A stretch of DNA of 9,542 bases from JBBKWJ01 sp037968895. Its GTDB lineage: Bacteria > Actinomycetota > Acidimicrobiia > Acidimicrobiales > SZUA-35. A program made the translations under genes and the position numbers. Under the pieces are notes generated by a model. It ran no database searches and was not told the DNA's origin. It saw only the letters and a program-made list of their open reading frames with translations. Of this stretch, positions 1 to 6,533 are shown piece after piece. Positions within the stretch are counted from its first letter, which is position 1. The number at the start of each line of letters is the position of its first letter. The stretch is taken from positions 1-9,542 of the forward strand of contig JBBKWJ010000086.1 in assembly GCA_037968895.1 (NCBI GenBank). The letters run 5' to 3'.

Positions 1-180
1 AGTGGGGACCAAACCATTTTCCACGATCTCCTCGCCGGTTTCGGCGACGTTCGACGCTTGAGTCGCAGCCTCCGAGCTCCCGATCGAACCGAGTCCTGAG
101 CACGCCGAAAGCGCCACGGCCAGTCCAATAGCGAAGGTGTACCGGATCCCGGCTCGACGATTTCTGACATGCTGGCCCAC
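1..180 (-). CDS. Lipoprotein, N-terminal part only (runs off left edge)
   Basis: Reading the minus strand from a GTG at 180-178 gives 60 open codons to the window edge. The start of the protein is a typical lipoprotein signal: a basic stretch (RNRRAGIRYTF), a hydrophobic stretch (AIGLAVA) and the lipobox LSAC, with the lipidated Cys at about residue 27. After it comes a Ser/Ala/Glu-rich linker (GLGSIGSSEAATQASNVAETG). The mature protein should sit on the outer face of the membrane. A TTG at 189-187 is an alternative start; neither has a clear ribosome site. The gene follows the TetR gene by 36 bases, in the same reading frame, so it is probably the last visible member of the same operon. Too little is present to name a function; a solute-binding protein or efflux adaptor would both fit. 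Confidence 0.6.
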   Translation of the reverse strand, partial: MGQHVRNRRAGIRYTFAIGLAVALSACSGLGSIGSSEAATQASNVAETGEEIVENGLVPT

Positions 181-216
181 GACGCTCAATCGGCCGACAA
201 GCGACGACGTTGAGCA

Positions 217-933
217 TTAGGACGCGCTTGGCACGAGACCGATGGTCAGATCTACGTACGCCTCGAGAACTCGTGCCGCTTCGTCAGGCTCGACAGATTC
301 CACGAGCCGAGCCGCCGAGCTGGCCAAATGAATCAGAACAAGGCAACGATCCAAAAGAGATTCGCTTGACACAGCCGGGTCGCTCGAAGCGAGCCATGTT
401 GCGAAAGCTTTCGCGTTTCTCCGGGATTCGTCCAGCATGATTTGTGAGTAGATTGGGTCGTTCTCCAGCGCCTGAATCGCCACCCGCAAACCAGGCTCAT
501 TCGAGTAGTGCTCGAGAAAGAACCTCGCTCTTTGTGTGAGCTGGGCGCGCATGTCGATCGCCTTCGATCCGGCGACCGTGAATTGCACGTAGCCAGCGCT
601 CATGCGGGCGAGACCGCGCACCGCAATCGCCGCCATGAGCTGTGAAGCGTCGGCGACGTACTCGTAAATCGAACTCGGTGCGATCTGCATTTCGTCGGCA
701 ATCGACGACATTGAGAATGCCTCGATGCCTTGCTCGTGCAGCAGCCTCGCGCTTGTGTCGAGCAGCGCCGAAAGACGCGCGCGACTGCGGTATTGCTTGG
801 GCGTCTTTCGAAGATACGGCGCGAGGGCAGCGAGTTCAGCTGAGTCCACTTCCTTTTGATCGGGTGCTTCGATTCGAATCTTCAGTCTCTGGGCAACTCC
901 GCCCTCCCACGGGTGAGGAGCCGCCTGGCTCAC
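217..933 (-). CDS. TetR/AcrR-family transcriptional regulator
   Basis: This 238-residue protein has an N-terminal helix-turn-helix of TetR type at about residues 50-100: an Arg/Ala-rich first helix, then GIEAFSMSSIADEMQIAPSSIYEYVADASQL, which follows the family pattern (G...hSM..IA...ga...iY.hh.....L). The all-helical rest, to residue 238, is the ligand-binding and dimerisation part, too variable to predict a ligand. The first 45 residues are an unusual extension ahead of the DNA-binding domain. The start used is GTG at 933-931, which overlaps the histidine kinase stop (GTGA) and has a GGACGGGG stretch upstream, so translation is probably coupled. A start further inside cannot be excluded. 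Sitting with a two-component system and a lipoprotein, it probably controls this operon or an adjacent export or uptake function; that is inference. Confidence 0.85.
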   Translation of the reverse strand: MSQAAPHPWEGGVAQRLKIRIEAPDQKEVDSAELAALAPYLRKTPKQYRSRARLSALLDTSARLLHEQGIEAFSMSSIADEMQIAPSSIYEYVADASQLMAAIAVRGLARMSAGYVQFTVAGSKAIDMRAQLTQRARFFLEHYSNEPGLRVAIQALENDPIYSQIMLDESRRNAKAFATWLASSDPAVSSESLLDRCLVLIHLASSAARLVESVEPDEAARVLEAYVDLTIGLVPSAS

Positions 934-2309
934 TTTCGACCCCGTCCGGCCTCGGGGTAAGCGATAAGCCGGACGATCACGGTGAGTCCACCTCCCGGTG
1001 TGTCATGAAGTGTGAGGGAGCCACTCGATGCGTTCACGAGCGTCTCCGCGATGGAGAGTCCGAGGCCGGAACCAGCCCGACTAGTGTCGCCGCGCCAAAA
1101 ACGCTGAAGCGCATCTCGCTTACCTTTGTCGCTTAGACCATGACCGTGATCAACGACCTTCAGGACCACCTCGTTGCCGATCTGGCGGAGATCGACCTTG
1201 ACGAGATCGCCAGACGAGGAGAAGTCGACCGCGTTGTCGATCAGGTTGTCGAGGACCTGCTCGAGGCCACCATCGGGGGCCAGCACAGACACCGATCGTA
1301 GCCCGGTAGCCACAATCGAAACTTCGTTCTGCTCTGCCACCGCAGTCCATGTGTCGACTCGTTCGGCGACAAGTTGACCCAGATCGATAGCTACAAGCTG
1401 TTGTGGCTCATCAGTGCGCGCCAAGTGAAGCAGGTCGTTCACGAGGTCAGCGAGGCGATTGGTTTCAACCAACGCAGCCTCTGCCTCGACAACCGGATCG
1501 CCGGCCCCATCAGCGATCCCTTCGAGGCGAAGCCGCAATCCGGTGAGAGGTGTCCGAAGCTGATGTGAGGCGTCGCCGACAAAACCTCGCTGTCGATCCA
1601 TGATCTCGGTCAGTTGCTGTGCCATCTCTGCCATTGCCGTATGCAGGTTGACGACTTCGGGAGGCGCTTCGTCTGGAAGCGGCGCTGGGGAGAGGTCACC
1701 GCTGGCGAACCTCCTAGCGTTGGCCTCGAGTTGGCGGATCGGACGCGCCACCGATCGGGCGACGGCCCAACCGACCAAAGCAGAGGCCGCGAGCACGACG
1801 ACGGCAATCGCCACAAGACCGATCCAGAAGTTTCGCACACGCGTTCCTGCATCGTCGCTATCAAGTGTGATGCGAACGGCGCCATGCACCGTGCCACCGG
1901 AGGCGACCGGAACAGCGGAGTAGATGATCGAGGTTTGGAGAGTCGTCGAGTCACGCGTGCCACTCGGCCTGCCGCCCTCTAGCGCAGTCGCTATCTCTGG
2001 TCTTGTTGAGTAGTCACGGCCAGTTGAGTAGTTCGGGTCCGTGTCGGCCACCGAGATGCCAGCAGCATCAACGATGAGCACGCGGGTTCCCGAATCGGCG
2101 GCGTACTGCAGTGCCCGACCCGGATCGATCACCTGGGAACCTTCGAGATCATCCTCATAGAAGCTGCCGAGTGCAGTCGCATCTCGTTCGAGGAGTCCTG
2201 AGACGTTCTCGACCTCTCGCTGTTGAAAGAAAATCGCAAGGGGGACCTCAAGCACAATCAGGACGAACAGAGTGACGATGAGATAGCTCAATACGAGCCG
2301 GCGGACCAT
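930..2309 (-). CDS. Sensor histidine kinase (HAMP, HisKA, HATPase)
   Basis: This is a membrane histidine kinase of 459 residues that should phosphorylate the response regulator encoded just upstream. Transmembrane helix 1 is at about residues 5-28 and helix 2 at about 161-183. Between them lies an extracytoplasmic sensor region of about 130 residues with a Cache/PAS-like strand pattern (TRVLIVDAAGISVADTDP). A HAMP linker follows at 184-237. The phosphoacceptor is His249 in SHQLRTPL. The ATPase part shows the N box (DNLIDNAVDFS, 354-364), G1 box (DHGHGL, 387-392), the RFW motif at 403-405 and the G2 box (GSGLGLSI, 413-420), so all catalytic boxes are intact. The ATG at 2309 is preceded by AGGAG (2322-2318) 8 bases away, inside the end of the regulator gene. 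The stimulus is unknown; the divergent flavin/heme operon suggests redox or metal status, as inference. Confidence 0.95.
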   Translation of the reverse strand: MVRRLVLSYLIVTLFVLIVLEVPLAIFFQQREVENVSGLLERDATALGSFYEDDLEGSQVIDPGRALQYAADSGTRVLIVDAAGISVADTDPNYSTGRDYSTRPEIATALEGGRPSGTRDSTTLQTSIIYSAVPVASGGTVHGAVRITLDSDDAGTRVRNFWIGLVAIAVVVLAASALVGWAVARSVARPIRQLEANARRFASGDLSPAPLPDEAPPEVVNLHTAMAEMAQQLTEIMDRQRGFVGDASHQLRTPLTGLRLRLEGIADGAGDPVVEAEAALVETNRLADLVNDLLHLARTDEPQQLVAIDLGQLVAERVDTWTAVAEQNEVSIVATGLRSVSVLAPDGGLEQVLDNLIDNAVDFSSSGDLVKVDLRQIGNEVVLKVVDHGHGLSDKGKRDALQRFWRGDTSRAGSGLGLSIAETLVNASSGSLTLHDTPGGGLTVIVRLIAYPEAGRGRK

Positions 2310-2314
2310 CTGCC

Positions 2315-2983
2315 CTACTCCTTGGGCGCCGACATGCGGTAGCCGACTCCACGCACCGTCTCAATCAGATCAGGAGTCAGCTTTTTCCGAAGCGAAGCTA
2401 TGTGCACGTCGAGTGTCTTCGTTGGCCCCCACCAGTTCTCATCCCAAACCTCCCTGATGATCGCCTCACGAGTTCGGACTGTTCCAGGCTCGCTAGCCAG
2501 AAAAAGGAGTAGGTCGAATTCTTTCGGTGAGAGCGTCACTGGCGTCTCGTCGAGGATCACATCTCTCGTCCGCTGGTCGATCGACAGCGAGCCGACGCAA
2601 ACTGAGCCGTCTGAAGTCGCTTTGGATCCATCGATCTGAGAGCGGCGCAGCACCGCTCTCACTCGGGCAACGAGCTCACGAAAGCCAAACGGCTTCTGCA
2701 CGTAGTCATCGGCGCCGATCTCAAGCAGCGACACTTTGTCGATTTCGTCGCCTCGTGCCGTCACAATAATTATCGGCACATGCGATGCTTCGCGGATTCG
2801 GCGACACACCACCTGACCATCAATGTCTGGTAGTCCAAGGTCGAGGAGAACGAGATCTACTTCTTTCGCAGCCAACGCTTCACCACCTGTCTTCGCCCAG
2901 GTCACGGTGAATCCCTCCCGTATGAGGCCACCCATTAGCGGCTCTGCGATGCCGGGGTCATCTTCAACAAGTAGGAGGTGCAT
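2315..2983 (-). CDS. OmpR/PhoB-family response regulator
   Basis: From the ATG at 2983 the protein has 222 residues, the usual length for this family. The receiver domain (1-113) has the acidic pair D8/D9, phosphoacceptor Asp48 in LVLLDLGLPD, Thr75 in VTAR and Lys97 in QKPFG. The winged-helix DNA-binding domain (about 127-218) has LSPKEFDLLLFLA, TREAIIREVW, the recognition helix region TKTLDVHIASLRKKL and the hairpin VRGVGYRM. The start was chosen because MHLLLVEDD is the normal N terminus. An in-frame ATG at 3031 would add 16 Arg/Cys-rich residues; it has a weak AAGG ahead of it, while the 2983 start lacks a good ribosome site. The kinase gene follows after 5 bases. It probably regulates its own operon and perhaps the divergent operon at 3086. 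Confidence 0.94.
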   Translation of the reverse strand: MHLLLVEDDPGIAEPLMGGLIREGFTVTWAKTGGEALAAKEVDLVLLDLGLPDIDGQVVCRRIREASHVPIIIVTARGDEIDKVSLLEIGADDYVQKPFGFRELVARVRAVLRRSQIDGSKATSDGSVCVGSLSIDQRTRDVILDETPVTLSPKEFDLLLFLASEPGTVRTREAIIREVWDENWWGPTKTLDVHIASLRKKLTPDLIETVRGVGYRMSAPKE

Positions 2984-3072
2984 GAGTACAGCGTGGCATG
3001 CTCCTCGCCTACGCAAGCACCTCCTAACCATTTCTTTGCCTTGCGATGGATTTCCCTTTACCTCCGATGTTT

Positions 3073-3085
3073 TAGTTTCACCGAC
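3073..3085 (+). promoter_or_regulatory. Candidate -10 element for a leaderless transcript
   Basis: TAGTTT at 3073-3078 fits the loose actinobacterial -10 pattern (TAnnnT). It ends 7 bases before the ATG of the next gene, so a transcript would begin at or next to the start codon. That gene has no ribosome-binding site, which fits a leaderless message. No good -35 is seen at normal spacing. The 102-base divergent gap (2984-3085) also has a spaced CGCAAG (3012-3017) / CTTGCG (3040-3045) inverted repeat, which could be an operator or chance. Confidence 0.3.
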
Positions 3086-3691
3086 ATGAACAGAACCACG
3101 TTTGTCACAGTCGCTTCGGTTGGCGGTGTCCTTATCGCTGGCGCCGCCGTAATTGGTGCCAATTTCGGCATCCTCAACGCCGCAGATGCGTCGGGCCCAC
3201 TCGGTGACCTCTCCGCAGCCGCCGACCCGTCGGCATTTGCCACGACCACTTCATCCACTGCCTCGCAAACGACCCTCGTTGCGGTCTACCAAGTCGAAGA
3301 TGCTGGCACCGTCGAAGTTCTTGGGGCTGGGGACGGACTTGCATTCGGGCTTGTCGAGCCAGCAACGGGCTGGGTGTGGGTCCCAGAGTCAGAAGGTGAG
3401 GCGCTGACGGGAACTTTCTCTAACGGCGCCGCAAACATTCAGTTCCACGCCGTCCAAACCGACGGCTCGATTCAAGCCGAGATATTTGCTGTCGGCGCCG
3501 ATGGATCAGCCGGTCCGGGGAGCCCTATCGCAGCGTCACCGTTGACGCTCGCTGGGTCAACCCCGACAGCTCCCAGCTCGTACGACGACGATCACGACGA
3601 CGATCACGACGATGATCACGACGATGACTACGACGATGATTACGACGAGGATCACGACGAGACGCATGAGGGGCGTGACGACGATGACTGA
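3086..3691 (+). CDS. Secreted protein A: paralogue of the 5642 gene, with Asp/His-repeat tail
   Basis: I do not recognise this family. The 201-residue protein starts with a signal peptide or anchor (hydrophobic residues about 7-30), then a Ser/Thr/Ala-rich stretch to about 65. A compact, strand-rich core at 67-137 holds DGLAFG, GWVWVP, LTGTFSNG and DGSIQAE. It has no Cys and ends in an extreme Asp/His tail (167-201). The core aligns without gaps to residues 69-139 of the protein encoded at 5642-6523, with about half of the positions identical. The tail could bind metal cations outside the cell. The start at 3086 was chosen because the signal peptide begins there; the upstream in-frame extension lies in the divergent promoter region and is basic and unlikely. 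The stop overlaps the next start by 8 bases (ATGACTGA), so the two genes are probably coupled. Confidence 0.8.
   Translation: MNRTTFVTVASVGGVLIAGAAVIGANFGILNAADASGPLGDLSAAADPSAFATTTSSTASQTTLVAVYQVEDAGTVEVLGAGDGLAFGLVEPATGWVWVPESEGEALTGTFSNGAANIQFHAVQTDGSIQAEIFAVGADGSAGPGSPIAASPLTLAGSTPTAPSSYDDDHDDDHDDDHDDDYDDDYDEDHDETHEGRDDDD
3584..3667 (+). repeat. 12-base coding repeat giving seven DDDH-type tetrapeptides
   Basis: Seven in-frame 12-base units related to GACGACGATCAC encode residues 167-194 of protein A: DDDH three times, DDDY twice, then DEDH and DETH. The third codons vary between GAC and GAT, so the repeat is not a very recent expansion, or it is held by selection on the protein. The tail then ends EGRDDDD. 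Confidence 0.9.
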
Positions 3692-4124
3692 CCCAACGAC
3701 GCAAGAGCGTCTTGAGATGCTCGCAGCTCGTCGCTCAGCGTCGACGCCAAGGGGCCGACCGGCGAAGCCCCCAGCGGGCAACACACGTCGCGGGCACCCC
3801 GCAATCGGATCCCGTATTGCCGTCGCAGGGTTTGGGGCGACGGCAACCCTCGGCATGGTCGCCGCCTTCACGCTGACGAGCAATGCAGCCTCATCGGGCG
3901 ACACGGTTGCTGCCGCCTCGACCATCGAGCCGGCGCTAGCCCCGGCAACGGCATCAACGCCCGCTTCCATGCCGACGACGACAATAGTGGCCCAAGAACC
4001 GATCAAGCTCACGCTGCCGCCAACAGCGGCGCAGGCTCCGGTGGTGACTCAGGCGCCCCGGTCGGCGGATCTAGCTGCTGCCCCTGCTCCAACCGCACCG
4101 CCAACTCAGTCCAGTGGTTCCTGA
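3684..4124 (+). CDS. Single-pass membrane protein with Thr/Ala/Pro-rich outer linker
   Basis: This 146-residue protein has a polar, basic N terminus (MTDPTTQERLEMLAARR..., then Arg/Pro/Gly-rich to residue 41), one transmembrane helix at about 43-66 (SRIAVAGFGATATLGMVAAFTL), and then about 80 residues of low-complexity Thr/Ala/Pro sequence ending PPTQSSGS. The positive charge before the helix predicts the N terminus inside and the linker outside. No folded domain follows the linker. From general memory, actinobacterial FMN-binding proteins near ApbE genes can have a similar anchor and linker followed by the flavin domain, which is absent here. The ATG at 3684 has GAGGGG (3668-3673) ahead and overlaps the stop of the gene before. 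An in-frame ATG at 3666 is a less likely start. Function unknown; a membrane tether or assembly partner for its neighbours is a guess. Confidence 0.7.
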   Translation: MTDPTTQERLEMLAARRSASTPRGRPAKPPAGNTRRGHPAIGSRIAVAGFGATATLGMVAAFTLTSNAASSGDTVAAASTIEPALAPATASTPASMPTTTIVAQEPIKLTLPPTAAQAPVVTQAPRSADLAAAPAPTAPPTQSSGS

Positions 4125-5067
4125 CTCCGCCTCGTTACGACGGGTCAGGGGTCACGCGATGGCAACATGGGTTGACATCATGGCCTTCGGCGCAAGCCGG
4201 GAGGCGGTTGACGGCGCACTGGAGCGCGTACACGGCCTTGAGAAGCTGTGGAGCCGTTTCCTGCCAACGAGCGATGTAAGTCGCCTCAACGCGGCACTAG
4301 GAGACCCTGTGGCGGTGAGCACTAACACGATCTTGCTGATCAAAATGATGCAGGAGGGTCACCGGCTTTCTGCTGGCCGATTTGACCCATCTATCCTGCC
4401 CGCACTCGTCGGTTCGGGCTACTACGCGAGCATCAACGACCGCGGGGCTGTCACGCTTCTGCCGGCCGACGCCGAGTCAGCTGGTTGCCGAATGGACGCA
4501 ATTGTCATCGATGAGACGCTCTCGACAGTTCAGTTCCCTCGAGGGCTTTCTCTCGACCCAGGCGGGATCGGGAAAGGTCTCGCGGGCGACCTCGTGGTCG
4601 CTGAACTGCTCGCCGCCGGCGCGAGCGGCGCAATGGTCAACCTCGGAGGTGACCTTGCCATTGGCGGCTCGACTCCGGATGGCCGCGGCTGGCCGGTGCA
4701 GATCACCGACCCTCATCACGTCGACGAGGCGCTTCTCGAGTTCTGCGTCTCGGCTGGCGGCGTCGCAACGTCAAGTTCGAAGACGCGGACCTGGACGACC
4801 GGAGGCGAAACTCGCCACCACACAATTGATCCCGCTACCAACGCGTCGGCGGCTACCGATATCGCGTCCGTGACGGTCACGGCGGGCTCGGCGGCCGAAG
4901 CCGAGATCCATGCAACCACGACGCTCATCCTCGGCTCCCAAGACGGTCTCGACTACCTCGAATCCCGGTCCCTGCACGGCGTCATCGTGGCCAACAACCG
5001 AAGGCTCGTCGCAACTCAGTCGTTGGCAAGCCAGTGGCATTCGACCCTCCAGGAGACATCGATATGA
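4114..5067 (+). CDS. apbE: ApbE-family FAD:protein FMN transferase
   Basis: ApbE enzymes move FMN from FAD to a Thr or Ser of a target protein in a Mg-dependent reaction. The 317-residue sequence shows the family landmarks in order: HAMAT (14-18), LWSRFLPTSDVSRLN (45-59), SAGRFDPSILPAL (86-97), LDPGGIGKG (147-155), NLGGD (176-180), GGVATSS (215-221), HHTIDP (235-240) and AEIHATTTLILG (263-274), where Glu replaces the common metal-binding Asp. No signal peptide is seen, so the enzyme probably acts in the cytoplasm. The start is uncertain: GTG at 4114 overlaps the previous gene by 11 bases and keeps the conserved HxM motif, while ATG at 4159 has a better ribosome site (AGGGG, 4147-4151) but would cut that motif. 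The next gene overlaps by 4 bases. A flavin-carrying partner for the heme protein is the natural target, but none is recognised here. Confidence 0.92.
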   Translation: MVPDSASLRRVRGHAMATWVDIMAFGASREAVDGALERVHGLEKLWSRFLPTSDVSRLNAALGDPVAVSTNTILLIKMMQEGHRLSAGRFDPSILPALVGSGYYASINDRGAVTLLPADAESAGCRMDAIVIDETLSTVQFPRGLSLDPGGIGKGLAGDLVVAELLAAGASGAMVNLGGDLAIGGSTPDGRGWPVQITDPHHVDEALLEFCVSAGGVATSSSKTRTWTTGGETRHHTIDPATNASAATDIASVTVTAGSAAEAEIHATTTLILGSQDGLDYLESRSLHGVIVANNRRLVATQSLASQWHSTLQETSI

Positions 5068-5636
5068 ACGAACAGATTTGGTGGTTTCTCGCTCGCTCAA
5101 GCGGCATCGTCGCATGGGCGCTGCTGACTGCCTCCGTGTTGTGGGGCATTGTGCTCTCGACGGACCTATTTCCTCGCAATCGGCGCCCGGCCTGGCTCCT
5201 TGATCTGCATCGCTGGCTCGGTGGGCTCACCTGCGGCTTCCTTGGCCTACATCTCGTCACGCTGTGGGCTGACAGCTACATCGAGTTCACAATTGCAGAT
5301 TTCCTCATTCCATTTCATTCCACTTGGAAGCCGACGGCGGTCGCACTCGGGGTCGTCGCAACCTGGTTGCTGGTCATCGTGCAAGCAACATCGCTCGCCC
5401 GCAAACGGCTTAGCAACGGGGCGTGGCGAGCCGTGCACCTTGCGAGCTACGCCGCGTTTGTACTCGGAGGTGTCCACGGATCGATGGCCGGAACCGACGC
5501 GATGCAACCGATGTACCAGTTCTCGAACCTGCTCGGCCTCAGCGCGGTCGTCGGCCTTGCCCTTCACCGGGCAGTGAAGGGGCGACGAGGCCGATCGATT
5601 CGAACAACGAAAACCGACCCTGTCGTAGTACATTGA
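5064..5636 (+). CDS. Ferric-reductase-like transmembrane heme protein (membrane domain only)
   Basis: The 190-residue protein is nearly all membrane: hydrophobic segments at about 12-31, 52-69, 91-110, 123-138 and 153-168. Four His residues lie in two pairs, H49/H63 (DLHRWLG...GLHLVTLW) and H125/H138 (AVHLASY...GGVHG), spaced 14 and 13 residues. This is the pattern of the ferric reductase/NADPH oxidase heme domain, where such pairs hold two b hemes across the membrane. There is no C-terminal FAD/NAD(P)H domain, so electrons must come from a separate partner; MsrQ-like and other stand-alone members of this superfamily are built this way. The ATG at 5064 overlaps the apbE stop (ATGA) and has AGGAG at 5051-5055, 8 bases upstream. 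An earlier in-frame ATG at 5034 is less likely. The acceptor could be a metal, oxygen or a redox protein; this is not decided by the sequence. Confidence 0.88.
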   Translation: MNEQIWWFLARSSGIVAWALLTASVLWGIVLSTDLFPRNRRPAWLLDLHRWLGGLTCGFLGLHLVTLWADSYIEFTIADFLIPFHSTWKPTAVALGVVATWLLVIVQATSLARKRLSNGAWRAVHLASYAAFVLGGVHGSMAGTDAMQPMYQFSNLLGLSAVVGLALHRAVKGRRGRSIRTTKTDPVVVH

Positions 5637-5641
5637 CGGGC

Positions 5642-6523
5642 ATGAAAAGGGCGATGTATGCGCGGGCAGCATCTCTTGGAACCGTGCTGCTTACAGGCAG
5701 TGCGTTTCTTGGAGCTAATTCTCAGATCCAGAGCAGTGGTGGTGCGGTCGCGCCGGCTGGTGCCTACGCCCCAACTCTGTTACGGCCGGACAGCAGCCCA
5801 ACGCCGTTCGCAGCATTGCCAGCAGCGCCCCTTCAACAGAACTTCGTCTTTCAGGTCGAGGCGGCCGGCCTTATCGAGGTCAACCGGCAGGCTGATGGTC
5901 TTGCGTTCGGAACAGCCACCCCAGCCGACGGATGGACCTGGACACCAGACGTGGCTGGCACCTCACTCAGTGGCACATTTACCAATGGCACCACGACGCT
6001 GCTGCTGATGATCGTCGACAACAACGGCTCGATTCAGGCGATGGCGATGGAAGTTGGCTCAGGCGAGTCGACTGGCCCCGAGACCACATTCGCACGGCCG
6101 AGCACACAGCCATCAACGCCAGTCGCATCACGCCCGACCAAGTCACCCCCAGTCAAAACGGCGGAGGCACCAAAACCCGTCACCGAACCCGTGGTCGTGG
6201 CTGCCGCGCCGACGACCAAGCCTGTACCAACGACTAAGCCAGTGCCGACAACGCAACCTGCGCCGACGACTCAACCTGCGCCGACAACTCAACCCGCACG
6301 GGCCGCTAAGCCAGCAGCCGCTGAATCGCCCGTGACGACCGAGAAGCCGAGAGCCGATCGAAACGATAAGAAGTCCGATCGCGACGACGAGAAGAGCGAA
6401 AAGAAAAGCGACAAGAAGAAGTCCGACGACAAGAAGAAGTCCGACGACAAGAACGACCGCGACGACAAGAACGACCGCGACGACGACAAGCAGTCCGACG
6501 ACGAAGACGACCGCGACGACTAA
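5642..6523 (+). CDS. Secreted protein B: paralogue of the 3086 gene, with PTTxP repeats and Lys/Asp tail
   Basis: I do not recognise this family. The 293-residue protein starts with a signal peptide or anchor (basic MKRAMYAR, hydrophobic 9-25). A Pro/Ala-rich spacer leads to a core at 69-139 with DGLAFG, GWTWTP, SLSGTFTNG and NGSIQA, matching protein A without gaps at about half of the positions. A Thr/Pro/Ala/Lys linker follows (about 150-238), including five PTTxP units at 190-219. The last 55 residues are almost only Lys, Asp, Arg, Glu and Ser, a polyampholyte that should be disordered. There is no Cys. The ATG at 5642 lies 5 bases after the heme protein stop, so the gene belongs to the same operon; its ribosome site is weak (GACGGG close by). 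A long upstream in-frame extension overlaps the heme protein and is rejected. Role outside the cell unknown; wall association or metal/polymer binding through the tail is a guess. Confidence 0.8.
   Translation: MKRAMYARAASLGTVLLTGSAFLGANSQIQSSGGAVAPAGAYAPTLLRPDSSPTPFAALPAAPLQQNFVFQVEAAGLIEVNRQADGLAFGTATPADGWTWTPDVAGTSLSGTFTNGTTTLLLMIVDNNGSIQAMAMEVGSGESTGPETTFARPSTQPSTPVASRPTKSPPVKTAEAPKPVTEPVVVAAAPTTKPVPTTKPVPTTQPAPTTQPAPTTQPARAAKPAAAESPVTTEKPRADRNDKKSDRDDEKSEKKSDKKKSDDKKKSDDKNDRDDKNDRDDDKQSDDEDDRDD
6209..6298 (+). repeat. Five 18-base coding units (PTTKPV/PTTQPA linker)
   Basis: Five in-frame units like CCGACGACTCAACCTGCG encode residues 190-219 of protein B: PTTKPV twice and PTTQPA three times. 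Such Pro/Thr linkers are common as extended spacers through cell walls. Unit number may differ between strains through slippage. Confidence 0.88.
6413..6484 (+). repeat. Four 18-base coding units (KKKSDD/KNDRDD tail)
   Basis: Two copies of a unit encoding KKKSDD are followed by two encoding KNDRDD (residues 258-281 of protein B). Identical neighbouring units at DNA level point to recent duplication. They sit in a wider Lys/Asp-rich tail (residues 239-293). Confidence 0.88.
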
Positions 6524-6533
6524 CAGCGCAATC

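Noticed and set aside
642..1136. Plus-strand 164-codon open frame across the TetR/kinase junction
   Set aside because: It is Arg/Ser-rich with no domain and overlaps two well-supported genes on the other strand.
3584..3667. Possible CRISPR or microsatellite array
   Set aside because: The 12-base units are in frame with no spacers and encode a coherent Asp/His tail of a secreted protein.
3557..4012. Minus-strand open frame with Val/Ile runs
   Set aside because: It is the antisense of the Asp/His repeat in protein A and of the following gene; the hydrophobicity is a repeat artefact.
5423..5641. N-terminal extension of protein B
   Set aside because: It overlaps the heme protein gene in another frame and is Arg/Pro/Cys-rich, while a signal peptide begins exactly at the ATG at 5642.
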